Source: Nemorincola caseinilytica
GTDB lineage: Bacteria; Bacteroidota; Bacteroidia; Chitinophagales; Chitinophagaceae
Direction of reading: 5' to 3'
Length of the DNA: 64,000 nt
Assembly (NCBI RefSeq): GCF_039540515.1
Contig: NZ_BAABFA010000007.1
Location: 151,255-215,254 of the forward strand
Part shown: positions 8,314 through 15,236 of the stretch, in pieces
Layout: each line of letters begins with the position of its first letter
Numbering within the stretch: the stretch's first letter is position 1
Program-made: the position numbers and the translations under genes
The notes under the pieces: model-generated
Seen by the model: only the letters and a program-made list of their open reading frames with translations
Told to the model about the DNA's origin: nothing
The model's database searches: none

Positions 8314-9054
8314 TCACAGCAGCAGTACCGACAGGCCATAATCGGCGCACAATATGAGTATACAGCTCACTACCACCGATGTGGTAGAGGCACGGCCTAT
8401 CTCCAGCGCGCCGCCCTCTACATAGTACCCGTAATAAGAAGGTATAATAGATATGATGAGCGCGAACACGAATGCCTTCATCATGGCAAAGAAAAGGTTG
8501 TAAGGCAGGAAACCCATGGTAAGGCCCTGCACGAACTGCTCTTTGGTGAGTATCTGCGAGAACATACCCGCTATATAGCCGCCCCATATGCTCACCGCTA
8601 TAGATATGGTAATGAGGGCCGGCACCATTATCATGGCCGCTATTATCTTGGGCAGCACCAGATAGGTCTTTGTGTTTATACCCATTATCTCCAGGGCGTC
8701 TATCTGCTCGCTCACGCGCATATTGCCAAGCTCCGATGCTATCTTGGAGCCTACCACACCTGCCAGCACTATACATATCACCGTGGGCGACAGCTCCAGT
8801 ATGGTAGAGTCGCGCACTATCTGGGCTATCACAGTTTTGGGTATCCAGGGGCTTATGAGCTGGTAAGACGTCTGTATGGTCAGTACCATACCCAGGAAGA
8901 GTGATATGATGAGCACTATGGGCAGTGAGCGTATACCTATGTCATTGCACTGTGCCATGAACTCTATCCAGTACACCCGTCCGTTCTCGGGCCGGCGCAG
9001 TCCGCCCTTTACCATCAGTACTATTTTGCCCAGGTGGCCCAGGAATACCTTCAT
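8314..9054 (-). CDS. MlaE-family ABC transporter permease
   Basis: 246 residues with five or six hydrophobic segments and the MlaE/YrbE signature region (CNDIGIRSLPIVLII, VVGSKIASELGNMRVSEQIDALEIMGI). MlaE permeases move phospholipids between inner and outer membrane together with an MlaF ATPase and an MlaD substrate-binding protein. No MlaF or MlaD is adjacent downstream, so those subunits, if present, are outside this stretch. A TACTTTTG -7 box lies at 9061-9068 (minus strand), only 6 bases ahead of the start codon. Confidence 0.9.
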   Translation of the reverse strand: MKVFLGHLGKIVLMVKGGLRRPENGRVYWIEFMAQCNDIGIRSLPIVLIISLFLGMVLTIQTSYQLISPWIPKTVIAQIVRDSTILELSPTVICIVLAGVVGSKIASELGNMRVSEQIDALEIMGINTKTYLVLPKIIAAMIMVPALITISIAVSIWGGYIAGMFSQILTKEQFVQGLTMGFLPYNLFFAMMKAFVFALIISIIPSYYGYYVEGGALEIGRASTTSVVVSCILILCADYGLSVLLL

Positions 9055-9120
9055 AGCCTACAAAAGTAGGGAAAAGAGCATTGGAAAGGCTATTGCAGGG
9101 TTTTGTTTAACTTTATCTGT

Positions 9121-9312
9121 ATGCCGATAATAAAAAAAACAGAAGCCGATAATAGTAATGCTGACAACGACCAAGCATTGACAGAAAATTCAGGCATCTC
9201 GGATATTCCTTCATGGCAGCTACATTTAGGCAAAGAAGAATTGCAACTTATCGCAGATGATACAGCCGGCCTTATACCTTGGGCAGAAGCAAAGAAACTA
9301 TTCGAAGCATAA
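9121..9312 (+). CDS. Small protein resembling addiction-module component (antitoxin-like), orphan
   Basis: 63 residues from the ATG at 9121. An acidic, low-complexity N-terminus (Asn/Asp/Glu-rich) is followed by SWQLHLGKEELQLI and a C-terminal IPWAEAKKLFEA. The ending resembles the 'W-x-E-x-K' tail of short putative addiction-module component proteins, but the match is by eye only. No toxin-like gene is adjacent. It lies between divergently oriented mlaE and the convergent ABC ATPase gene. Could be a plain hypothetical protein. Confidence 0.5.
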   Translation: MPIIKKTEADNSNADNDQALTENSGISDIPSWQLHLGKEELQLIADDTAGLIPWAEAKKLFEA

Positions 9313-9337
9313 CACAAGTCCGGAAGTATAAAACAGT

Positions 9338-10039
9338 TTACCTGGTAATGAGCGAGTTGAGTGTTGCTAAATACCCATGCACCACCAGGTCTTCTACCTC
9401 GCGTATATATACCGAGCGTCCTTCCTTCAGCAGGTAAATGGTATCGGCCACCTGCAGCAGTGGCTCGTACCGGTGATCGGTGATGATAATGCCCTTCCTG
9501 TACCGCTGCCGCTGCAGCGATGCCAGCAGGCGCTCTGCATACATCGGTTCTATATGTGCAAACGGTTCGTCCAGCATTGTGAAACGGCTATCGGCATACA
9601 GCACCAGCAGCACCGATAACAGCCGCTCATACCCCGGCGACAGCTCCCTTATGGGCGTATGGATATAAGCTTCCAGTTCCGGGTACTCCGCCAGCAGCTT
9701 TTCTTGCGGCACCCTATACTGCCGCATCAGGGCACCTACCCGCACATCCTGTGGCAGAAAAGGCCGCTGCGGCAGGTAGTTCATCAACCGCGGAATAGTA
9801 TATGCATTGCGCAGCAGCACACCATTCACATGCACATCGCACTCTGTGGCCGCCCGGGTACCAAATATGCACTGCAGCAGCAGGCTCTTGCCTGCCCCGT
9901 TGCGGCCCAGCAGCGCAGTGATGCTGCCACGCGCCATGCGTATGGTGGCATCGGCCAGCAGCTCGCGCCCACCTATGGCCAGGCATACATGCTCTGCCGT
10001 CAATATGTCCGATGCTACCACATAAGCGCTGTTGCCCAT
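9338..10039 (-). CDS. ABC transporter ATP-binding protein
   Basis: 233 residues from the chosen ATG at 10039 (an ATG at 10078 would extend it by 13 residues). Walker A is LLGRNGAGKSLLLQC, the signature motif is a divergent LSPGYERLLSVLL, Walker B is FTMLDEPFAH and the switch His is in IITDHRYE. A single ATPase domain without membrane segments. It overlaps by about 25 bases the small membrane protein encoded just upstream (10015-10314), which suggests a translationally coupled two-gene ABC module. The substrate is unknown. The LivF/LptB-like order of motifs does not identify it further. Confidence 0.85.
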   Translation of the reverse strand: MGNSAYVVASDILTAEHVCLAIGGRELLADATIRMARGSITALLGRNGAGKSLLLQCIFGTRAATECDVHVNGVLLRNAYTIPRLMNYLPQRPFLPQDVRVGALMRQYRVPQEKLLAEYPELEAYIHTPIRELSPGYERLLSVLLVLYADSRFTMLDEPFAHIEPMYAERLLASLQRQRYRKGIIITDHRYEPLLQVADTIYLLKEGRSVYIREVEDLVVHGYLATLNSLITR

Positions 10040-10314
10040 AACGAGATACCGAATAATAAAAGGTCTGTAAAGAACCATGTAAGGAATAGTACCGGCCGCG
10101 ACACATGCAGGTTGTAATAGTAGTAGAACCTATCGTGGCGTGTTGTGGATATCAGATACCACAGCAGGCCGTTCACCGCCGCCTTCATCAGCAACAGTGG
10201 CAGCAGCAGGCCATCTAAGGAATACACCCATATGCCCGGCAGCCATAGCAGCGTGGGAACAAAACAGTGATACCTGTAGAAGAGCAGGGCTATACGCAAC
10301 CTGGGAATATACAT
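10015..10314 (-). CDS. Small hydrophobic membrane protein, possible partner of the ABC ATPase
   Basis: 99 residues with about three membrane-spanning stretches (near residues 15-35, 36-55 and 73-97) and a tyrosine-rich loop (RFYYYYNLH). I do not recognise a family. Its 3' end overlaps the start of the downstream ATPase gene, so the two are probably translated together. It is much shorter than a normal ABC permease (usually five or six spans), so it could be an accessory subunit or a reduced permease acting as an oligomer. Confidence 0.6.
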   Translation of the reverse strand: MYIPRLRIALLFYRYHCFVPTLLWLPGIWVYSLDGLLLPLLLMKAAVNGLLWYLISTTRHDRFYYYYNLHVSRPVLFLTWFFTDLLLFGISLWATALMW

Positions 10315-10489
10315 GCAGCAAGAACCTTAAAGTATATCTGCGATCGGTAGCGCCTGTTTTAGTGTGTGCGAAAAAATAGTAAGGGAACTGATAAGGCAGG
10401 GGCCGGCAGCACTGGTGGCTCGTATACAGTATTAACGCACCTCATGCACATATATTGCGTATGCAGGTATATAAAAACACCAAGGACCC

Positions 10490-10510
10490 TGCGTTGTGCA
10501 GGAGCCTTGG
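10490..10510 (-). terminator. Rho-independent terminator of the SPFH/Arc operon
   Basis: Interrupted stem CCAAGG-a-CCCTGC / GCAGG-a-GCCTTGG; on the minus strand it is followed by a T-rich run (TGTTTTTATA). It lies 3 bases beyond the Arc-like stop codon. Confidence 0.7.
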
Positions 10511-10512
10511 CC

Positions 10513-10698
10513 TCATTCCTTATCTTGTTCTTTCTTTTTGTCCTTGTCGTCCTTCTTCCTTCCGGCCTTCTTCATGGCGGCATCTATTATCCATTCCAGT
10601 TGCCCGTTCACACTGCGAAACTCATCGGCAGCCCACTTCTCCAGGGACTTGTATACGTCCTCGTCCAGCCTCAGTACGAATGTTTTTTTTGCTGCCAC
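10513..10698 (-). CDS. Arc-like ribbon-helix-helix DNA-binding protein
   Basis: 61 residues. KKTFVLRLDEDVYKSLEKWAADEF gives the ribbon strand and first helix, and RSVNGQLEWIIDAAMKKAG the second helix of a MetJ/Arc-type ribbon-helix-helix fold. A highly charged Lys/Asp tail follows (KKDDKDKKKEQDKE). Such proteins bind short palindromic operators as dimers or tetramers. It is the second gene of an operon with the SPFH protein upstream; this SPFH-Arc pairing is common in Bacteria but its role is not established. The tandem TTGATATCAA palindromes at 11663-11683 are the obvious candidate operator. Confidence 0.88.
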   Translation of the reverse strand: MAAKKTFVLRLDEDVYKSLEKWAADEFRSVNGQLEWIIDAAMKKAGRKKDDKDKKKEQDKE

Positions 10699-10710
10699 AG
10701 TTTCGTCGAT

Positions 10711-10756
10711 TTGTCAAAAGGTCAATTAGTTAAAGGGGTAAAAGGTCTATAGGTAT
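10711..10756. repeat. Single arm of the GGTCAATTAGTTAAA repeat family
   Basis: GTCAAAAGGTCAATTAGTTA and the AAAGGTCTATAGGT that follows closely resemble the left arm of the 7980-8097 element (GTTAAAAGGTCAATTGGTTA). It lies between the SPFH and Arc-like genes. Confidence 0.5.
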
Positions 10757-10778
10757 GCAAATGTACATGCCGCTATCG

Positions 10779-11648
10779 TTACTGGTACAGCGATCCCGTA
10801 TTCAGCACCGGCTGTGCGCCCTTCTCGCCACATAGCACCACCATCAGGTTGCTCACCATGGCAGCTTTCTTCTCCTCGTCCAGTTGCACTATATCTTTTT
10901 TGCTCAGGCTTTCCAGCGCCAGCTCTACCATGCCCACGGCGCCCTCTACTATCTTGAACCTTGCCGCTACTATGGCCGATGCCTGCTGGCGTTGCAGCAT
11001 GGCGCCTGCTATCTCCTGCGCATAGGCCAGGTGGCTTATGCGTGCCTCGTTCACTATTATACCTGCCGATGCCAGCCTGTCGTTCAGCTCTTCGCGCAGC
11101 AGGTCCATTATCTTATCGCCACCCTCGCGCAGGGTTATATCGGCATGCTGGTCTTCTATGCTGTCGTAGGCAAAGCGCATGGTAAGGGCTCGCACCGCCG
11201 ATTCGCTCTGCATGCGTACAAAGGCATTGTAGTCGGCCACCTCGTATGCGGCCTTGTAGGTGTCCTGCACCTGCCATACCACTACTGCTGCTATCTCTAC
11301 CGGGTTACCCATCTTGTCATTCACCTTCAGGGTAGGTGTGGCCATGTTCTGCACACGCAGCGACAGCTTCAGGCTGGTGTAAAAGGGGTTCACGAAGAAC
11401 ATGCCATTGTCTTTTATAGAGCCCACATATTTACCAAAGAGCGACAGTACCCGCGAGTGATTGGGCTGCACTATCAGCAACCCCTTCCATATGAAGAAGC
11501 AGAGCAGCATCAGCAATGTGCCCGGCAGGGCATACATCGGCTCCTGCTCGCTACCGGTCTGAACGAAGAAATATACGCTTGCCGACAAGCATACTAACGA
11601 TAAGAATAAGGCCAGGTAGCCATTGGTGGGTTTGATGTTCTTTTCCAT
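10779..11648 (-). CDS. SPFH domain (stomatin/prohibitin-like) membrane protein
   Basis: 289 residues from the ATG at 11648; an upstream in-frame ATG (11672) lies inside the operator palindromes and is less likely. Two N-terminal hydrophobic segments (about 12-28 and 37-55) are followed by the SPFH core: FVNPFYTSLKLSLRVQNM, VEIAAVVVWQVQDTYKAAYEV, then a helical region with ALTMRF, REGGDKIMDLLREELNDRL and AGIIVNEARISHLAYAQEIA. SPFH proteins oligomerise at membranes and organise microdomains. Operon with the Arc-like regulator 80 bases downstream. Confidence 0.9.
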   Translation of the reverse strand: MEKNIKPTNGYLALFLSLVCLSASVYFFVQTGSEQEPMYALPGTLLMLLCFFIWKGLLIVQPNHSRVLSLFGKYVGSIKDNGMFFVNPFYTSLKLSLRVQNMATPTLKVNDKMGNPVEIAAVVVWQVQDTYKAAYEVADYNAFVRMQSESAVRALTMRFAYDSIEDQHADITLREGGDKIMDLLREELNDRLASAGIIVNEARISHLAYAQEIAGAMLQRQQASAIVAARFKIVEGAVGMVELALESLSKKDIVQLDEEKKAAMVSNLMVVLCGEKGAQPVLNTGSLYQ

Positions 11649-11662
11649 AGACAGAAAATTGT

Positions 11663-11683
11663 TTGATATCAATTTGATATCAA
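11663..11683. promoter_or_regulatory. Two tandem 10-bp palindromes, putative operator of the SPFH/Arc operon
   Basis: TTGATATCAA occurs at 11663-11672 and again at 11674-11683, each a perfect palindrome, with an 11-bp centre-to-centre spacing (one helical turn), as is typical for ribbon-helix-helix repressor sites. The second copy overlaps the -7 box of the SPFH promoter. The likely ligand is the Arc-like protein of the same operon (inference). Confidence 0.7.
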
Positions 11684-11711
11684 AAGTACATCATTTTGTA
11701 AGACCACAAAA
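11681..11711 (-). promoter_or_regulatory. Promoter of the SPFH/Arc operon
   Basis: Minus strand: -33 TTTTG (11707-11711), an 18-base spacer, then TACTTTTG (11681-11688), an exact TAnnTTTG -7 box. Transcription would start inside the tandem palindromes, about 25 bases ahead of the start codon. Confidence 0.7.
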
Positions 11712-11882
11712 TAATATCTGAACTTTTACAGATCTTAACAGGCACAGGGTAGGAAAAAATGGGGTACACCTGCCTAATGTTACACTGGCGCGGGTCTGGG
11801 GCGTAGCCCAGTGCCGTGGCCGACCCGTGCCTCACAAAAGAGAACCGATCTGCGATCGGAGTGACACATAGGCGCAAAAAAA

Positions 11883-11909
11883 TGCGGTACACCTATCAGG
11901 TGTACCGCA
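11883..11909 (-). terminator. Rho-independent terminator of porX
   Basis: Perfect 11-bp stem TGCGGTACACC / GGTGTACCGCA with loop TATCA; on the minus strand it is followed by seven T. The rest of the 11685-11933 spacer holds two further small hairpins (around 11797-11812 and 11841-11857) and no gene I can support. Confidence 0.85.
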
Positions 11910-11933
11910 GCACTATAAATATCTATCAGCTTC

Positions 11934-13490
11934 CTACTTGCTTTCCATACGCACCACGGGCACTATCATCTCCTCCAGCGATATGCCGCCATGCTGAAAC
12001 GTATTGCGGTAGTAGTTCACAAAATGGTTGTAGTTGTTGGGGTAACAAAGGAAAATGTCTTCCTTGGCAAAAATGAATGCGCTGCTCACATTGGGCTTGG
12101 GCAGGCCGGCCAGCTTGGGATCGCGGAAGGCCAGCACATCCCTGTCCTCGAACTGCAGGTTGCGGCCGTGTTTATAGCGCAGGTTGGTAGTAGTGGTACG
12201 GTCGCCCACACATTTGCTGGGGGTCTTCACACGCACACTGCCATGGTCTGTGGTCAGCAGCACCTGTATGCCCTTCTCGGCTACCTTCTTCAGCGCACGG
12301 TACAGCGGTGAGTGCTCGAACCAGCTCACCACCAGCGACCGGTACGATACCTCATCGCCGGCCAGCTCTTTCAGCACCTCCATCTCGGTACGCGCATGCG
12401 ACAGCATATCTACGAAGTTGTACACCACCACGGTCAGGTCGTTGTTCAGGCAATTGTGGATGTTATCCTCCATCACCTTCGCATCATCGTTGTTGGTTAT
12501 CTTTATGTACTGTGTCTTCAGGCCATCCAGCTTCAGGTGCTTCAGTTGGTTGCGCAGAAATTTCTCTTCGTACAAGTTCTTACCTCCCTCCTCATCATCG
12601 TTCTTCCACTCCAGCGGAAAGTACTTCTCTATATCGGCGGGCAGCATACCTGCAAAGATGGCATTGCGGCAATACTGCGTGGCCGTGGGTAGCAGGCTGT
12701 AGTACAGGTCTTCCTCCGTTACGCGGAACGAGTCTGATATAATGGGCTGTATGGCCTTCCAGTGGTCGAAGCGCAGGTTGTCTACCACCACCAGGAAGGT
12801 GGGCTTGCCCTGCTGCAGATTAGGTGCTATCTTCTCTGCAAAGAGGTTGTGCGATAGCAGCGGGGCCGTCTTGCTATCCTTTATCCAGTTGGCATAGTTC
12901 TTCGATATGTATTTGAAGAAATCCTTGTTGGCTTCGGCCTTCTGTGTCTGCAGCACTTCCATCATTTCCTCGCTGTCGCTCTTGCCCATTTCCAGCTCCC
13001 AGTACACCAGGCGCTTGTACAGCTCCTTCCATCCCTCGTGGTCGGGGTTGTTGCTCAGCGCCATAAAGAGGTTGCGGAAATCCTGCTGGTAGGCTATCGT
13101 CGTTTTTTCCGATATCAGGCGTTTACCATCCATTATCTTCTTCAGCGACAGTAGCACCTGGTTAGGATTCACGGGCTTTATCAGGTAATCTGTTATCTGT
13201 GCGCCCAGGGCATCCTCCATTATGTTCTCGGCCTCGTTCTTGGTTATCATCACCACGGGCAGCAGGGGGCGTATCTCCTTTATGCGGGTCAGTGTCTCCA
13301 GCCCTGTGAGGCCGGGCATGCTTTCGTCCAGCAGTACTACGTCCACCTCTTTCTCCTTCAGCAGTTCCAGTGCATCATAGCCATTGCTCAGGGCCGTTAC
13401 CTCATAACCTTTGTTCTTCAGAAAAAGTATCTGCGACCGCAGCGAATCTATCTCATCGTCTACCCATAAGATCTCGGCCTGTGTGTTCAT
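11934..13490 (-). CDS. porX: PorX-type response regulator/phosphatase, T9SS regulator
   Basis: 518 residues. N-terminal CheY-like receiver (about 1-120): WVDDE, phospho-acceptor Asp in VVLLDESMPG (D55) and Lys in YLIKPVN (K105). A helical linker follows, then an alkaline-phosphatase-superfamily (PglZ-type) effector with VVDNLRFDHWKAI and TTDHGSVRV metal-site motifs. This fusion is characteristic of PorX, which in Porphyromonas and Flavobacterium controls type IX secretion. That fits the many T9SS-sorted proteins in this window. The cognate PorY kinase is not identified here. Single gene, with its own terminator at 11883-11909. Confidence 0.94.
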   Translation of the reverse strand: MNTQAEILWVDDEIDSLRSQILFLKNKGYEVTALSNGYDALELLKEKEVDVVLLDESMPGLTGLETLTRIKEIRPLLPVVMITKNEAENIMEDALGAQITDYLIKPVNPNQVLLSLKKIMDGKRLISEKTTIAYQQDFRNLFMALSNNPDHEGWKELYKRLVYWELEMGKSDSEEMMEVLQTQKAEANKDFFKYISKNYANWIKDSKTAPLLSHNLFAEKIAPNLQQGKPTFLVVVDNLRFDHWKAIQPIISDSFRVTEEDLYYSLLPTATQYCRNAIFAGMLPADIEKYFPLEWKNDDEEGGKNLYEEKFLRNQLKHLKLDGLKTQYIKITNNDDAKVMEDNIHNCLNNDLTVVVYNFVDMLSHARTEMEVLKELAGDEVSYRSLVVSWFEHSPLYRALKKVAEKGIQVLLTTDHGSVRVKTPSKCVGDRTTTTNLRYKHGRNLQFEDRDVLAFRDPKLAGLPKPNVSSAFIFAKEDIFLCYPNNYNHFVNYYRNTFQHGGISLEEMIVPVVRMESK

Positions 13491-13634
13491 GCTATTAGCA
13501 GTTTAGTGTGTGATGAGATAAATTTATTACAAATATGCGTGGCGAGTATACCCCAAAGGGTTGTTTAACGCAAGTTTGGCAGTATTTGGAATAACGTCAT
13601 CAAGCCATTACTATTGCACAACAAAACGTTAAAC

Positions 13635-14099
13635 ATGACAGATAGCGCGATACTTGTGCGCCGCGCACAGGAGGCCGACTGCGAACGCATGATGGAGCTG
13701 GTGCGCGAGCTGGCGCTGTACGAACGTGCGCCCCATGAAGTGACCGTGACGTTAGACCATTTCAGGCAGAGCGGCTTTGGCCCTCACCCTGTGTGGTGGG
13801 CTTTCGTGGCCGAGGAGAACGGGGTGATACAGGGCTTCGCGCTATACTACATACGCTACTCTACATGGAAGGGCCAGCGCATGTACCTTGAGGATATAAT
13901 TGTCACCGAGGCCGCGCGTGGCCGCGGCATGGGCGCCATGCTCATGAACGCACTGATACAAGAGGCAAAAAACAAACAGTTCACCGGCATAGTATGGCAG
14001 GTACTGGAATGGAACGAGCCCGCTTTCAACTTCTATCGCAAATTCAATGCTAAGTTCGACCCCGAATGGGTGAACGCGGTACTGGATGTGAATGAATAA
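13635..14099 (+). CDS. GNAT family N-acetyltransferase
   Basis: 154 residues from the ATG at 13635 (an ATG at 13614 would add 7). The acetyl-CoA pyrophosphate loop is RGRGMGAML, preceded by YLEDIIV and followed by WNEPAFNFYRKFNA, all typical GNAT features. The overall pattern (IRRAQEADCERMMELVRELALYE, WWAFVAEENGVIQGFALYY, MYLEDIIV) is that of the spermidine/spermine or thialysine acetyltransferase-like subgroup; the substrate is inference. Confidence 0.88.
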   Translation: MTDSAILVRRAQEADCERMMELVRELALYERAPHEVTVTLDHFRQSGFGPHPVWWAFVAEENGVIQGFALYYIRYSTWKGQRMYLEDIIVTEAARGRGMGAMLMNALIQEAKNKQFTGIVWQVLEWNEPAFNFYRKFNAKFDPEWVNAVLDVNE

Positions 14100-14236
14100 T
14101 GTGGCAATGCGATAATGTGGCAAATGCGATGAATGGCATCAGCATACCGTATCGTCACATTCGGTCATGCAGCCACATTATCGCATTCAATAACACGCGT
14201 CGCATTGTCGCATTCCTACGCATTATCGCATTCACG
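14096..14236. repeat. Intergenic inverted repeat of ATTATCGCATT words
   Basis: The left half has AATGCGATAATGTGG (14106-14120) and related words; the right half has the exact complement CCACATTATCGCATT (14173-14187, 15 bp perfect) and several further copies of CGCATTNTCGCATTC. It fills the space between two convergent genes and could act as a terminator. Confidence 0.65.
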
Positions 14237-14243
14237 AAAAGCA

Positions 14244-15104
14244 TTAGTAAGTGCTGATCATATCATGGTCCATGAAGGACGGGCAACGGTAGGTAACAAA
14301 ATGCCACGATATGCTGAACATGGCCATCAGGTACTGGTCTTTGGTGGCAGAATTGCCGCGCTGCTTGCCTTTGCGGCCCAGTGGCGCTGTACCCGGGTTC
14401 TCTGTAGAGCGGTCCTGTAGCAGGTAGGTAGGGTTCTGTGCCGACTTCGGAAAACGGTCCAGCCCCACATAGGTAGTGCTCACATCGTCCAGGTAGTCGG
14501 TAAGGGTCAGCCGGTCGGCCACTTCCAGTGTCAGGTTCACACCGCCCTTCAGCCAGAATTTCACGCCCGCGCCTATGGGTATGCAGGGCGCTATATTACC
14601 GTATTTCCTGTCGTCGAAGCCACCTACATACTGCCCCTCTGTACCCAGCGGCCGCAACATATATCTATTGCCATTGTAGGTAGTATAGGGATCGAACATG
14701 AACGCCCCTATGCCACCAGTGAGGTAGGGTGTGAAGCGGTGATACGGGTCGCCGGTAGTGAAACGGAAGAAGTTGAACTCTGCCTGTACCGAGAACTCAT
14801 ATATTTTACTGGTGAAGTCCAGGTTGCGTGTCCGCTGGAACAGGTCGTTGTTCAGCTTGTCGCTATAGCTCACCTTGGTGTAGTAGCCACCGGCCTTTAT
14901 AGATATGTACTGCGTAAAGTGCTTGCGCACATACACGCCGCCTCCCAGGTTTATGGTCTTGAAGCCATAGCGGTCATTGAGGTCGCCGAAGTACTGCGAG
15001 CCACCACCGCTTATGCCGAACTCTGTAGATGTAAAATAGGTTTGCGCATATGCCTTTCCGCACATGCCCGCCATACCCAATAATACTACCAGCAAACGCT
15101 TCAT
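14244..15104 (-). CDS. DUF6089-type outer membrane beta-barrel protein
   Basis: 286 residues from ATG 15104, chosen because it begins a clear signal peptide (MKRLLVVLLGMAGMCGKAYA). The mature part starts with FGISGGGSQYFGDLNDRYG, the N-terminal pattern of DUF6089 barrels, followed by alternating strands (GGYYTKVSYSDKL, VQAEFNFFRF, PYLTGGIGAFMFDP, GAGVKFWLKGGVNLTLEVADRL). It ends with a less barrel-like tail. Probably an 8- or 10-stranded outer-membrane protein of unknown function. An upstream in-frame ATG (15170) overlaps the divergent GH92 leader and is not preferred. Confidence 0.8.
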   Translation of the reverse strand: MKRLLVVLLGMAGMCGKAYAQTYFTSTEFGISGGGSQYFGDLNDRYGFKTINLGGGVYVRKHFTQYISIKAGGYYTKVSYSDKLNNDLFQRTRNLDFTSKIYEFSVQAEFNFFRFTTGDPYHRFTPYLTGGIGAFMFDPYTTYNGNRYMLRPLGTEGQYVGGFDDRKYGNIAPCIPIGAGVKFWLKGGVNLTLEVADRLTLTDYLDDVSTTYVGLDRFPKSAQNPTYLLQDRSTENPGTAPLGRKGKQRGNSATKDQYLMAMFSISWHFVTYRCPSFMDHDMISTY

Positions 15105-15236
15105 AGAATTCACATACATCGCCCGGCCCGCAAGGCAGGCAAGTACCCGTATAACGACAAATGTAGCCATTTATTGCATAGCCGGTCGCAAAACGGGCAT
15201 CTGTATCGTAACTTGTGGAGGAACATACATACACAC

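Noticed and set aside
9338..10039. ATPase as MlaF partner of the MlaE permease at 8314
   Set aside because: It is separated by an oppositely oriented small gene, is coupled to a different membrane protein, and has a divergent signature motif.
11680..11892. 70-codon minus-strand open frame in the SPFH-porX spacer
   Set aside because: Overlaps the promoter and operator and two hairpins; no coding character.
11934..13490. PglZ-like domain as part of a BREX phage defence system
   Set aside because: The PglZ-type phosphatase domain is fused to a receiver domain as in PorX, and no other BREX gene is present.
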